Position numbers and translations under genes: made by a program. A stretch of DNA of 64,000 nucleotides from assembly GCA_021234155.1 (NCBI GenBank), contig JAJEKV010000044.1:9458777-9522776 (forward strand), read 5' to 3'. This document shows positions 23,301-34,300 of this stretch, piece by piece. The notes beneath the pieces were generated by a model. It made no database searches. It was not told the DNA's origin and saw nothing but the letters and a program-made list of their open reading frames with translations. This DNA is from Isoetes taiwanensis (lineage: Eukaryota; Streptophyta; Lycopodiopsida; Isoetales; Isoetaceae). The first letter of the stretch is position 1. Each line of letters begins with the position of its first letter.

Positions 23301-23953
23301 TAGATGCTTGCTTCCTTGGCAAGCTCTGGGACCGGCTCTAAGCGGTCAAAAGCGGCCCACAAGACAGGAGCACATCAACCCGTGTTAGCCAGGGCCCTGG
23401 CTCTGCGTTCCCGGTACCCCCCGAAAAGCGGGCTCATTGCCTCCCATACGAGGTGCCCACCATCTTCGCGCCCGAGGCGGGCGGTGGATTAGGGAGCCCG
23501 CCGGAACCCTGACTCTGTCGGTCTTTATCAAAGCGGGTGCCATTGAGGATGAGTCTCACACTTTCAGGAGTTGCCGGTCGGTCACGGGCCAGATCACGCT
23601 CCAAATGCGGTGGGACTTGCCCTTACATTTCGGCGATGAACACCGTCGATCACGTGCCACGGGGTCGTATATTCGGGGAAATCTTGGATCTGCGAGGTCA
23701 CCTTTGTCCCCGCTTTGGCTGCGTGATTAGGCAGCACTGGGGTCGGTGCATGATCAGTATATATTTGGGTGTTTTTGCGCTTTTATATGTTAGGACGGTT
23801 TGTCGCTAGGCCGATTTGCCACGGTTTTCCCTCGAAAACCCCCGGTGGGGGTTTTTAATCCGGGCAGTAATCCACTTGCTGCGTTTTTGTATTGGGTCCC
23901 ATAGACCGATTGGTCTCCGCGGACGATAAAAATACCTTCCTTCCTTCCTTCCT
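20345..23953 (+). mobile_element. LINE-A copy 2 with APE endonuclease, RT and (CCTT)n tail
   Basis: After a Pro/Ser-rich segment, 20471-20902 reads LRVVSWNCRGFPW and DLIFLMETWEH, the start of an APE-type endonuclease. The frame breaks soon after. RT pieces follow: EGTTAVANGKA-like near 21850, DFAKAFDHGS near 22270, the YADD region near 22550 (garbled to YAGDVGW), and AGWKA near 22825. The C-terminal RTGAHHLR block is near 23450. The 3' UTR hairpin AAAACCCCC/GGGGGTTTT is at 23833-23857, and the end GGACGATAAAAATA is followed by about five CCTT units (23934-23953). Compared with copy 3, differences fall mainly where copy 3 has CAG or CTG (CTGGATGCC against CGGATGCC; GACCAGGG against GATCGGGG). 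Some damage may thus be sequencing error. Confidence 0.88.
23934..23953 (+). repeat. (CCTT)n tail of LINE-A copy 2
   Basis: About five CCTT units directly after the conserved 3' end of the element. Confidence 0.85.
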
Positions 23954-25160
23954 CTATTATCATCCCTTCAATTCCTTGCATTGTCTCTTCCGCATTCCCT
24001 TCTTTATGCTTCCCTGTTTTGATAATTCTACATATTCCCATTGTTATGTTACTTTTCCTAGTTGATGCGGTCAGTTTTCCTTACCGATGTAGGTGGGCAA
24101 TTTCAATCCTTCTATGTACCTTTTAAGTGCCTTCTTCTTTGTTGGGGATGAGGTGTAATCTGAGCTGTATATATAATCTCGTATATTCTAAGACTATTTT
24201 GTTTTCTTGTTTTAATCTTATTAATGCTTGTTGTTAATCAAGAAGTCAATTGGAATCCAATATTTTCTAAAAAAATCTGAAAATGGCCAAAAATGTGGTT
24301 CATCTATTTCTTTTTCCTTTAATGTTCCAAACTCTATGATGTTTTTAAACTAATTCAAGCATTCCCCATCAGCCCAGGACCACTCTTGTGCACACCTTAG
24401 ATCAGAGGCTATCCATGCTACGACTATTATTTCTTTTGCCCCTTCTGCTCCTTCGAATGTTTGCAGATTGTTGTTTTGTTTATAAGAAGGTTAAATTTGA
24501 ATGGTGCACCCGCTGTTTTTCCGAAGGGTAAGTTTTAAACTTACCTTTCAAAGTGAATGTTAATTTTTTATTTTGTCGTTCAACTGCATATTAAGGTCTT
24601 TGATCGGCATTCAACCAAGACATAAATTAGACATCAAAAAGCTGTTTTAAATAATAAAAATTTTAAATTAAAATTATTTTACATATATTTAATGTTAAAT
24701 AAAAAGCTCATAAATGCTTATTTTTAAATGAAAACTTACGTTTATAAAATTTTCTTGAATAAAGGTATTAAAACATCAAAATAAATGTTATAACAAATGT
24801 ATTATAACTAGTGTGTGTTATTATAACTAGTGTATATGCAGCTATATATATATAATAATAAGTGGAGCTAGTAATATTATTGCTTCCTTTTTTTTCATTT
24901 ATAAAATTATGCAGAAATTTATTTATTCATATATAACATTATTGAATTATTTTTTTAATAAATTTTCTCTAATATGTAGGTTCTAACTTACAGAAGTAAT
25001 ATTTATAGTTTACTTTTATCAATATAATAAAATCATTTTTAAATTGCCGTTTCCAAATCTTTTGCATTATAGCTACTTATAACATTGAAAAAATAGAGCT
25101 ATAATCTATAATCACTCTATCCTATAATCGCTCTATCCTGGCCATTGAAAAAAGGCATAT
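23954..25160. other. AT-rich DNA, no gene seen
   Basis: Very AT-rich, notably 24600-25060, with a short (TA)n near 24840. No frame, RNA gene or element recognised. Confidence 0.5.
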
Positions 25161-25884
25161 CCCCAAGCATATCCAAAAGCCAATGACCGCAACCGCCCAT
25201 CACAAATTAAGATGGGGTCAAATCCCCATTTCCACGTCACCCAAAGGTTGAGGTCAATCTGAAAACAAGGTCAACCTGTTACATGCATGCAACTATAAGC
25301 AGCAGCTCCGTCACACCCGATAAGTGGCCTTCCCTTACAGCATAGGAGGAAGCATGGGGATTTGAACCCCCTGCCCAAAAGGCAGTTCCAGAAAACCTCA
25401 AAATGAAACACCACCTGTGCCAAACCAGACAACACCTGTTCAAGCGGAATACAAGCACAACAAGAAAGGGGGCTTACAAAAAAAAAGGATTAATCATGGC
25501 AAGGAAATCGGATTCAAGAGGTCATTATGCCAGGAACTCTCACTGCCACACAAAGACATACAAAACAAAATCCTACTTGTTGCCCACGGCGGAAATCGAA
25601 GATGCTTTTGCCTATAGCAAAAGAAAAAATCCAAAATCTCCCCTCCACAACAAGAAGAACCACTGATGCCATATCCTGGGTCCAGATTCTGCATCTGTCC
25701 CCCTATGTCTGCCTACCTCCAACTTGTTGCTTCCAAAAACCTCGCTGCATCTACCATGCTTGCAAACCCCCAAGACTTCCAGACACACCTCGGAAATCCA
25801 GAAAAACCCTGACGAATCATGCCCTGTCCGCCAAGGCCATGCCCATCCGCCAAAGCCATGCCGCCCTGCCCTGCCGTAGCTCCA
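25161..25884. other. Anonymous DNA, C-rich toward the right
   Basis: Short frames only. The last 200 bases are C-rich and resume, in similar composition, at 26396. This indicates that the element between them was inserted into one C-rich segment. Confidence 0.4.
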
Positions 25885-26395
25885 CAAGGGGGGTGCACCT
25901 AGAGTACACGTATTGATCAAGTGAGTGCACGGTTAGAGTTTTTTTATCGCCTTGGTCGTAGATATACGGTCGGGAGCTCATACGGGCAGGAAGGAGAGAT
26001 TCCATAGATGATAGATTTGGGGAGCTGATCCATCTGACGGAAGGAGCATCGTATCCTTATATTTCCATCTTCATTTTTACCTTTCTAGCAGATTCATCTC
26101 AGCACTGTCCATTCCAGCTATCCCATATATTGCACAGGTATTACCCTAATCCAGGAATTCCAGGTATTCCAGCAACCCTAGACCTATGTCCTCACAAAAG
26201 GTACAAAGTCGGAAAGGGATTATATAATTTGGCACAACCAATCGTAAATCTATGGATAGGGGCTATAATGTATGTTAGTTCGAAAATCCGTATGGTATGG
26301 GTTTTTCTACTCCAAAAAGCCGTATATAGGGGTTTTTCTGTGACCCCTCGAACGCACATGCCATCTGTCCATATATGGAGGTGCACCCCCCGGGC
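25885..26395. mobile_element. hAT-like MITE, 511 bp, with target-site duplication
   Basis: The left end CAAGGGGGGTGCACCT and the inverse right end AGGTGCACCCCCCGGGC share a 13-bp perfect core. Immediately outside lies AGCTCCA on both sides (25878-25884 and 26396-26402), or an 8-mer TAGCTCCA/CAGCTCCA with one mismatch. An 8-bp duplication and CA-starting inverted ends are known for hAT elements. The interior is non-coding, and the C-rich flanks resemble each other in composition, which supports insertion. Confidence 0.75.
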
Positions 26396-26402
26396 AGCTC
26401 CA

Positions 26403-28845
26403 TCGCCCCGCCCTGCGCCTAGCTCGACGGCCCTACGCCATCGCCTCCAGCTTGACCCCAACGCCACAACACCCTTTCCAAAAAAGAAGGGACACAGCCA
26501 CACGAAACCGACCAAGTCATGAAACCTATTTACTGACATCAGATTAATACGGTTTAGGAATACGAATACCTCCCTCAACCATTCCAAATATTATGTAATA
26601 AACTACCCTTGCAACATTTTGGAAACCTAATAGCTACTTATAACATTGTTGATAAAGATTTTTGAAATGCTCCTAGCGTGTTTAACACATGAAATCAAAT
26701 AAGACAAAATAACTGGTCTTCCATTCATCACAAGAACTTCATTAACAAGGATGTTTAACCCAATACTCGGGTTACATTTCAAACTACGTAAGATCTATGC
26801 TTGACATCATTTCCACTATCTCTTGTGCTTCCCTCGCTTGATGGCCATCTAGCTTTCAACTATATATGTAGGAAATAAGAAAGGAGAGGTGGGGTTAGTC
26901 CTGTGGAGGACTAAGTGGGTAAACAATCACCTTTACCAAGTAATCTGGGAAGAAATAAACACATCATTACGACACAACTTCTTCAATTAACATTGTCTAG
27001 GGATGATCAATCCCTCACCCCCCTAGATTTCTTCAGCATCGACAAAGAGGCGGGTTCATTCAAGCAGTTAATTCTTATCTTACTATAATTATTTGCTTAA
27101 ACCATGTACAACAACAATAAATAAGAACTCAAAGGTAAATAACTAGCAACTAACTGCAAAATAACACAAGTCATCACAGACTCCAAGGCTTCCAGCTCTA
27201 GTTAGGCCATCAAAGGATCTTCCACTTGCAGTCTTATTTGACCTATGTCTTTTCCAGAATACTCAAGATGGTTCCATCATAATGAATACTCGCCGAGTTA
27301 TGACGTTTCAAAGTTTGCCCTTTTTTATACTATCTGTCTTTTCTAAAATTAGGACATATCTAGCTATTAAATCTATTTCAAATTTAAAGGTTCAGAAGGG
27401 GCAGAATATCTTCTCTATTCTAGGGTCAATATCTCATGCATCTCTACTCAAATATCTTTCTTTTCTTTAGAGAAAAGCCCTACTTCTTTTCTCCATCACT
27501 CGCTACCTAAGAAATTGACATCTACAACTATAATTTCCATTTATTATCCCTTCTAAGGTTTAATACACTATTCTATCCTAAGGTCAATACTTACGTTACC
27601 CCTAAGTGTGTTACAATGTTTTATAGAGATTTTCCAAACTTTTGGTATTGCTTTCTATTTCATTGTATTGTCATTTTTGTTTTTAAGGTTATTATATAGA
27701 ATGTATTCTATCGCTTATGTAATACATTTGTGAAATCTTTAGTTCATATAGTCATATTTTTATTATTTATGAAATGTCATTTGTCAAAGATTTTGAAACA
27801 TAATAATTATCAAATCTTTAAGGTCAATGTATCAAATCTTCAATGATTTTTTGAATTTTGAGTTTATATTGTAGCCAATTTGTCAATGTTAGAAAATAAA
27901 CATTATATAATATAAAACCTTAATTACGTTTATAATAGTTTAAAATAACATAAATCATGATACAGAAATTACAAATAAATAAAATATAAATATAAAATTT
28001 AAAATATTATAATAAAAACTAAACATTCTAGTGAAAGGCTGATAAATTTTCTCCATTTTCCATGGCCTCTTGATCGTCGTGGATGTTAAAAGTCTATTCT
28101 ATTCTATTTGAATGATACTTTCTTGCTTAGCCATTTCTCTACATGCTTAGAAAAAAGTTGGCATTCTCTGAATGGCTAGAGACCTCAAGAATGGTATGGC
28201 GATGTTCAAATTTACCCGTGGTTGCGTGACGGGCCCAGTGTATATAATACAATCATACATGACCTTGAAAAATGAAATAGACAGTGACATGTTGTACATG
28301 CACTTTTTATTTCTTAATGTAACCAGATATCTCAAGTATTGACCGAAAACTTATATTGCTTGAGATGGACGCCGCCGGCACCTCTTTAATAGATCAACTT
28401 TCTGTTAATTTTTTGGCCACAATAATGAATGCGAGCCATTTTTCTGCGGAACTTGCATAACTAGAAGAGCTTATGCAGATAATCATACTAGGCAGAATCT
28501 AATCAAGGTTTACAGAGATGGCGCAGCAGAAAAGGTGAGACCTAACATTTTCGTGCTCTTCCCCCAGTCAATAGATCGGGTAAAGATTTTATGTTTTGGG
28601 GTCACAAGGCGAGACTGGGCTCTACCTACCCACTCAAATTTGATACGTTGTTGCTGAGTAATCTTTATGCAGCAACAACATATTTTGTTCTTCTACTTGT
28701 CATTTGTACAGGTTTTGTTCCCTTAAATGCAATCTGAAGTATCTGGCACAGATAAATGCAGATGCAAATTTGGCTCTGCCTCTGGCTTAGGCCCTTGTGG
28801 CTACAAGCTCAGCCCATGAAGCGACAGTTTAAATATTTTCTATAG
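26403..28845. other. AT-rich DNA with one dispersed repeat, no gene seen
   Basis: Nothing recognised except 27890-28220, listed separately. The TCTAT run near 28095 is short. Confidence 0.4.
27890..28220. repeat. Dispersed repeat related to both duplication units
   Basis: This aligns with 38040-38310 and 51060-51350. Shared strings include CATTCTAGTRAAAGGCTGATAAA, TGGCATTCTCTGAATGG, CTCAAGAATGGTA and ATGTTCAAATTTA. It is a diverged member of an unclassified family. Confidence 0.65.
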
Positions 28846-28855
28846 TCAAAATCCC

Positions 28856-29040
28856 AAAAGGTGCTCTGACCGCGATTTTGAGTCCCCAAATTGGATTCTG
28901 AGCACCCTTTTCGTAGCCATAGACCCCTCAAACTTTGGAGCCCCAAAACCCCCAAAAGGTGCTCTGACCGCGATTTTGAGTCCCCAAATTGGATTCTGAG
29001 CACACTTTTCGCAGCCAAAGACCCCTCAAACTTTGAAAGT
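28856..29040. repeat. 98-bp tandem duplication, two units
   Basis: AAAAGGTGCTCTGACCGCGA begins at 28856 and again at 28954. The units continue through TTGGATTCTGAGCAC to AGACCCCTCAAACTTTG and are almost identical, indicating a recent duplication. Confidence 0.9.
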
Positions 29041-30639
29041 CAGCGCCCACAATAATGTTGAGCTAGGCTCCAACATTTGCCTGACATCGCCATAGCCCAA
29101 CCAATCGCCTCTTGGCCTTGCCTAGCCGGCCCTGACCACCGCCATAGCACGCCTAGCCCCTCTTGGGACTGACACGCCCCTGCCATAGCCTAAACCTTGC
29201 TTGGCGTCGCGCACCTAGTCATGGCCCGCGGAAGATGGGCCAGCTGGGGGAAAACCAAAGGCGAGGGGCATGCATAAGCGGTCCCGATCAGCCATCATGG
29301 GCGGGGAGAGTCATCCTCCATGGAAGGAGGCTCGGGCTAAGGCTAAAGGCCCCTCGGGCCTTGAGCCAGCCGCCGAGGAAGGGGATTGATTGCTCGGACC
29401 ACGGGAACTCTGTCGGCAGAGAATTGGAACCCGCCAAAGCGCGTGGAGGCTACTGGATGCCCGCGTGAGGCTAACGGTGCGTCGGGCGGCATGGCGGTGG
29501 AGATGGAGTCCTCGGCACCCCATGTGCCGAAGGCAAGCGGGGCCGAGAAGAACGCATCATAGACCGGAGACCCGCACCAAAGACGTGGAAGATGGCCTTG
29601 GCACGGCACACGCCGAATGGCAACAGGGCGAGGCAGAGCTTCGGCCGACATGCGGGCCCGCCTAGACTTCTGTGTTCATCACTCTGGACACCATGACACG
29701 GAGAGAGGCGGGCAATGCGAGGCGTGGTCAGGTGTCTACGGCTTTTAGTCGGAAGGTTGAGGAAATACCTGCAGCACGAGGCGTAGAGCCGCTCTTCGCG
29801 GCAACCCGGACATAGCGGGTTCTTGAGATACGTCCGGAGCAGCAAGCAGAGCTCTGAGCCTTCGTGTGCTGGGGCACAGGCGACTGCCCTGCGCTACCCA
29901 GAGCACGGAGCTCCGGGGTTGCGGTATCCATAAACGGGCGGGGTTTGGCTTCTGGGGTTCATAATTCATTTGCGGCGGTCTGACGAGGGAGATAGCCAGC
30001 GGCGGCCCGAGCCACAAGAGAGCGTGCTCAGGAAACTTCCTGCGAGGGCGATGCGGCGGCACCGGGCAGCTACCCATAACCCCTCCCCACTCCCGGTGGC
30101 CGCGGCACGCATTTGGCGGCCGGAATGCCTTAGCGATGCCCAGCGTTCAAGCCACCCGCGCCATCCCACCACCACCACCCACCACCACCCGGAAGATAAA
30201 GGCCCGACCCCAGCCCACCTTTGACTGCGGTAGCGCGAAGAACTCAAATGCGGGGAGAGTCTGCCCACAACATCGAACACACATTCTCGATGGGATGACA
30301 TTCCCACAGGCAGTTCACATTTCCCCGTGAACGCCATGGGGCTCGGCGCCGGGTCGCCCGCATTATGCATTATTGGCGGTTGCGGATGCGTGGAGTGCGT
30401 GATGCCATATTGGCGCCCGGCAAGATGCTAAAGGGGCGATCCTGTACGTGGACGGGGACCTCACACACTGCACAACGGAGGCACGCAGACAGAGCTTGTC
30501 AAGGTCGGGGAGGCATCGCCACCAAGAGGGTGCCGAGGATTGGTTTGGGGCGGGATGCACATTTTCCGCTGACACGCCTTCAGCTGCGGACCCCGCGCAG
30601 CCCCAATCGCGGTGAGCGTGGCCACGCTTACGCTTCTCC
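29041..30639 (+). mobile_element. GC-rich segment, possible 5' part (ORF1) of LINE-A copy 3
   Basis: Base composition jumps to strongly GC-rich here and stays so into LINE-A copy 3. A gag-like frame on the plus strand runs from an ATG at about 29694: MTRREAGNARRGQVSTAFSR, then EEIPAARGVEPLFAATRT, a stop, VLEIRPEQQAEL, a stop, AFVCWGTGDCPALP. Further on, a Cys-rich RACSGNFLRGRC appears near 30020. Position and composition suggest the element's ORF1 and 5' UTR. However, no second copy exists in the window to define the boundary, since copies 1 and 2 are truncated before this point. Confidence 0.4.
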
Positions 30640-33012
30640 TACCACGACCCCCCTTCTCCTGCTCTTACTCCACCGCCCCCCACACCCGCCCTCTCGGCCA
30701 CATGTTGCCTCGCTCCATCTACTTCTCCCTTTCGACCTCTGCTTCCCGTCCTCCCCACCACGATTCGTTTGCGCGCCACAAGCTGCTGGCGACAAATAGG
30801 AATTGTGCCTCGGATGGTCTCATGGAATTGTCGAGGCTTCCCTTGGCGAAGGGGCAGTCTCAACTCTGTGGCGGCGATATGGATCTCATCTTTCTCATGG
30901 AGACATGGCGGCATGTTGAGCGCGGGCTACGATCTGCTTAGGGTTACCAACATTTCTCGGTCTTCAATGCATGCGAGGATAGAGGGTCATGGTGGGGCCG
31001 GACAACCTTGGCACATTCCGTTACCCTCGAGAAAACCGAGACGGAACTGCTTGGTACTTGAAGGTGCGTGTGCGAGAATACCGGTGGCAACCCTCTTTTT
31101 ACGGCGCTTTGTTATTTCCCTCACGAGAGAGAGCACCTTCTATCGCAGACCACTTTCCGTGCGGATAGGATGGACCCTTATGTCGATCTATATGATGACA
31201 TACAGCCACCTGCAGATTGGGTAGGGTCGTCCTTCTTGGGGATTTTAATGCGGGACGAGTAGAGCAGCCCATGCGACTTGGCCCCCTCACGTGGACGATG
31301 TCCTGCGGCTACGCCCTTGAAGCAACCGGCCCACGAGGATCGGATGACGGCCGGTCACTTTCGCTTTTGTGACGATTTGCTCTGCTATGTGGTATTTTTG
31401 ACTTGATAATTTGCAATGGCCTGTCCCGCAGTGGCTCGATTCTCGCAAGTGCACATGCAGACAGGACAATCAGGGGAGGGTCGATGTGGTGGACTATGTG
31501 CTCGTAGTTGCGCCCAAGATATGCATCTCATCGGTCGTTTCCGGTGGGCGCAGGGCGGTCCGGGATGAGGAGGTCGACTCGGATCACCTCCCACTTTATT
31601 TGGACCTGGTTTTGCAAGCCGGAACCCCCACTATGCCGGCCCTCGCCATCTCGGTTGCGACTAGATTATGAGCAGGAGGAGGACTACAGGAAGATGCTCA
31701 TGGACGCCCGCCAAACAATTGCGGGACCCCACACTAGAGCGGCGAGCCAGACCGGTTGGCTGAAGATTGCGGGATCTGTGAATGGACCAGTGCTTTGGCG
31801 GACCTCTCCCCCCCTCCCTCCGCGTGCGGCCGCCGGGAACAGCAACATTTTCAGAACCGGTGGTTTGATGCGAGTGTAAAAGAGCGCCGGCTCGTCACGA
31901 TGCGGATCGTATTATCCCTTGCGCCACCACCGCGATGCAGCGCCCATCGGGAAGGACACAAAGGCGCGGTACCTTACCGTGCATCATCGGGGAGATGTTC
32001 GACCTTTGGACTCATCCTCGAACCTTTTGGCCTTGAGTGCTTGAAGGCCAGCCCGGCCTATAGGGGACATCACGGCGGTGAAACATTTTGCGGTAGCTCT
32101 ATGACCCACCGGGGGCAGTGCGCCCATACCCCCAATGGGATGGCCCCATTGGTTCTCGGGAGGAGGATGTTGTGGAGGGCACCGCAGCGGCCGGCTAATG
32201 GGCTGGCGGTGACCTCGATGGTATAAAGGGGAGTTACTCAAATGGGGCGGGGCGGCCGCTGGTGCCGATCCTCACTACTGTTCCATGAGCATTGCGAGGG
32301 AAGGTTTCCCAGACAATGGACCACAAGCGGGGTTGTCCCCATTCACAAAGGCGGGCGACCCACCTTTGTCCGCCAATTCCCCGGACGATCATGGTCCGAT
32401 TCGATATTTGCCAAAGCTGTTGGCGGGCATTCTCGGCAGAGGAGTTGACCAGGTGGCGAGGCGGCGGATGTGCGAGCCCTCACAAAGCGAGGCTTTAGAC
32501 CAGCCACTCAGCGATTGACCATATCTTTGCAATCGGGCGATTGAAGACGGCCAAAACCATCGGCGGGACTTGTATTGCTGCTTTGTGGACTTCGCGAAGG
32601 CTTTTAATCACGGTCCCGGGGAAAGCTATGGGCTAGGCTAGCGTCAGCCCGGGGGCTGCCGCTACGTGCGGGAAATGCCATATCTGGCTATGAGAGTTGT
32701 TTTGGCGGGGATCGCCGACGGCTGCCAAGCATTCACGGTGGTATCGAGGGTCCAGCAAGGTACGCCCCCTCACCAACACTTTTTGGCCTCTACATTGACC
32801 CGGTTAGAGCCCCGCTTCATCGGGCGAGCATGGGGGATGGCATCGCTTTTGCACCGGGTCATCCGCCAGCTCATCTATGCGAACGATGTTGACCTTCTGG
32901 CCCACACCCCAAAAGCTATGCAGTCTCATCTGGATGCCCTAGACACATTCTGCCAGGCTACAGACATGCACGTGAATCTGGCCAAGACCAGGGTGGTTCT
33001 CATATCCTCTAC

Positions 33013-33251
33013 CTCGGGGGGTGCACTTAAATATAAGGGGAGTATTGCATCTACGTTCGGTGGGTAGCAAAAAACCCCCCTTGTATACACAATTTTAAAA
33101 GGCAATTTGACCCCTCTGTGTATAGATATTACTCCAAATCAGTGCCTAAAAACACCCCTAATCCCTAAGTATACGTACACAAATGGTCCAAAAAACACCC
33201 CTCCGTTGAACTCTCATGGGTTATACACTGATCAAAGGTGAATCCCCCAGG
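33013..33251. mobile_element. hAT-like MITE nested in LINE-A copy 3, 239 bp
   Basis: TCCTCTAC, 8 bases, flanks the insert on both sides (33005-33012 and 33252-33259). Removing the insert and one copy restores alignment with LINE-A copy 2 (TCCTCT then CACCCCAYGCCTCCTGCACTC). The ends CTCGGGGGGTGCAC and, inverted, CCTGGGGGATTCAC are imperfect inverted repeats. GGGGGGTGCAC is shared with the 25885 element, so the two are relatives. Confidence 0.82.
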
Positions 33252-33489
33252 TCCTCTACACGCCACCCCACGCCTCCTGCACTCGCACCTAGTCACGCCC
33301 ACCTACAAGTACCTAGGGGTGGAGTTCCCCTCGCTCTGTTGGGAGGCGTCCATAGCAGGCTGATTGCTGCCACGGTTTTTCCCTCGAAAACCCTTCGGGG
33401 CGGGGGTTTTTTAATCCGAGTAGTAATCCGCTTGCTGCGCTTTTGTATTGGGTCCCATAGACCGATTGGTCTCCGTGGACGATAAAAAT

Positions 33490-33511
33490 ACCTTCCTTCC
33501 TTCCTTCCTTT
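33490..33511 (+). repeat. (CCTT)n tail of LINE-A copy 3
   Basis: About five CCTT units directly after GGACGATAAAAATA. Confidence 0.85.
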
Positions 33512-33739
33512 TAACAGATTTATCTCTTATATGCAAGATTTTGCTTATACAATTAACATTCATATTTTGGCCAAATCTATGTATAACAAGTGTGCTTCTT
33601 TATATTGTATTTAACAAAATATATCAATCAAACTTAGTCTCGTCATGGTAGTTTAGAAGGGGCATGGATAATATTTTGATGTCTGGTCATAAATTTTTAT
33701 TTTATTTTTTTGTTGAAGGATGTCAGACATTATTAATCA

Positions 33740-34300
33740 AAGAGTAACAAGTATAAATGCAATACTCCTCAAAGATCAATTGTCTCTTACGAGGGGCAAG
33801 TGAAAGAATAATGGTATGCCTTAGATGTTGAGCTTCTTGGAGAACACAACTGCCACATCCAAACCTTTGAAGATTGCCAGTCTTTGTCTTCTCTAGATAG
33901 TCCAAAGCAACCATCTTGCTGCAAGATGAAAAGTCTGGCTTTGGAATTTCGTCCTAGTAGTTGGATAAATTGCCTTTGTTTAAGGTTATCATACATAAAA
34001 ATGCAATGCTCAATGGTCTTAGGCTCATGCTTGTATATTGGACACTGATCTGATATTCTAGGGTTAAACTTGTGGACAAGCACGTTAACCCGAAGACAAT
34101 CTATGAAGAATCTGGTCAAAACTTTGTTTAATAGAATGCCATTTTGGGCACTTGTGCCCAGAGCGGAAGCTGCATATGTGATTGTTGCATATGTTCAAAA
34201 GGAGATGATCACTTGATCGTTTAGCGAGCCAATGCAGATTGACAATTGGAAAATGCACATATTTTCTGCCAATGTATATCTGAGTCGATGACTACAATCC
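33740..34300 (-). mobile_element. L1-like LINE fragment (zf-RVT region)
   Basis: The minus strand reads LHWLAKRSSDHLLL near 34230, then FNPRISDQCPIYKHEPKTIE and HCIFMYDNLKQ (34119-33787). This matches the reverse transcriptase zinc-binding (zf-RVT) pattern Cys-x2-Cys...Glu-x2-x-His-x2-F, with the second Cys replaced by Tyr here. Stops and shifts indicate a remnant. The same motif in the 2.75-4.9 kb element suggests the same family. Confidence 0.6.

Larger units (their letters stand above)
30640..33511 (+). mobile_element. LINE-A copy 3, with nested MITE and 3' deletion
   Basis: It begins with the Pro-rich segment homologous to 20345-20465, then the APE start MVSWNCRGFPW (about 30815) and DLIFLMETW. 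RT pieces follow, including the YADD region near 32880 (YANDVDLLAH) and LAKTRVVLISS near 32980. A 239-bp MITE interrupts it at 33013. After YKYLGVEFP (about 33305) roughly 1 kb present in copy 2 is missing. The sequence then jumps to the 3' UTR hairpin (33372-33416), GGTCTCCGTGGACGATAAAA and a (CCTT)n tail (33490-33511). Frames are broken by many small indels. Confidence 0.88.

Noticed and set aside
25340-25370. tRNA-like T-arm string GGGGATTTGAACCCCC
   Set aside because: No matching acceptor, D or anticodon arms could be folded around it on either strand. A similar GGGGTCAAATCCCC at 25213 also stands alone.
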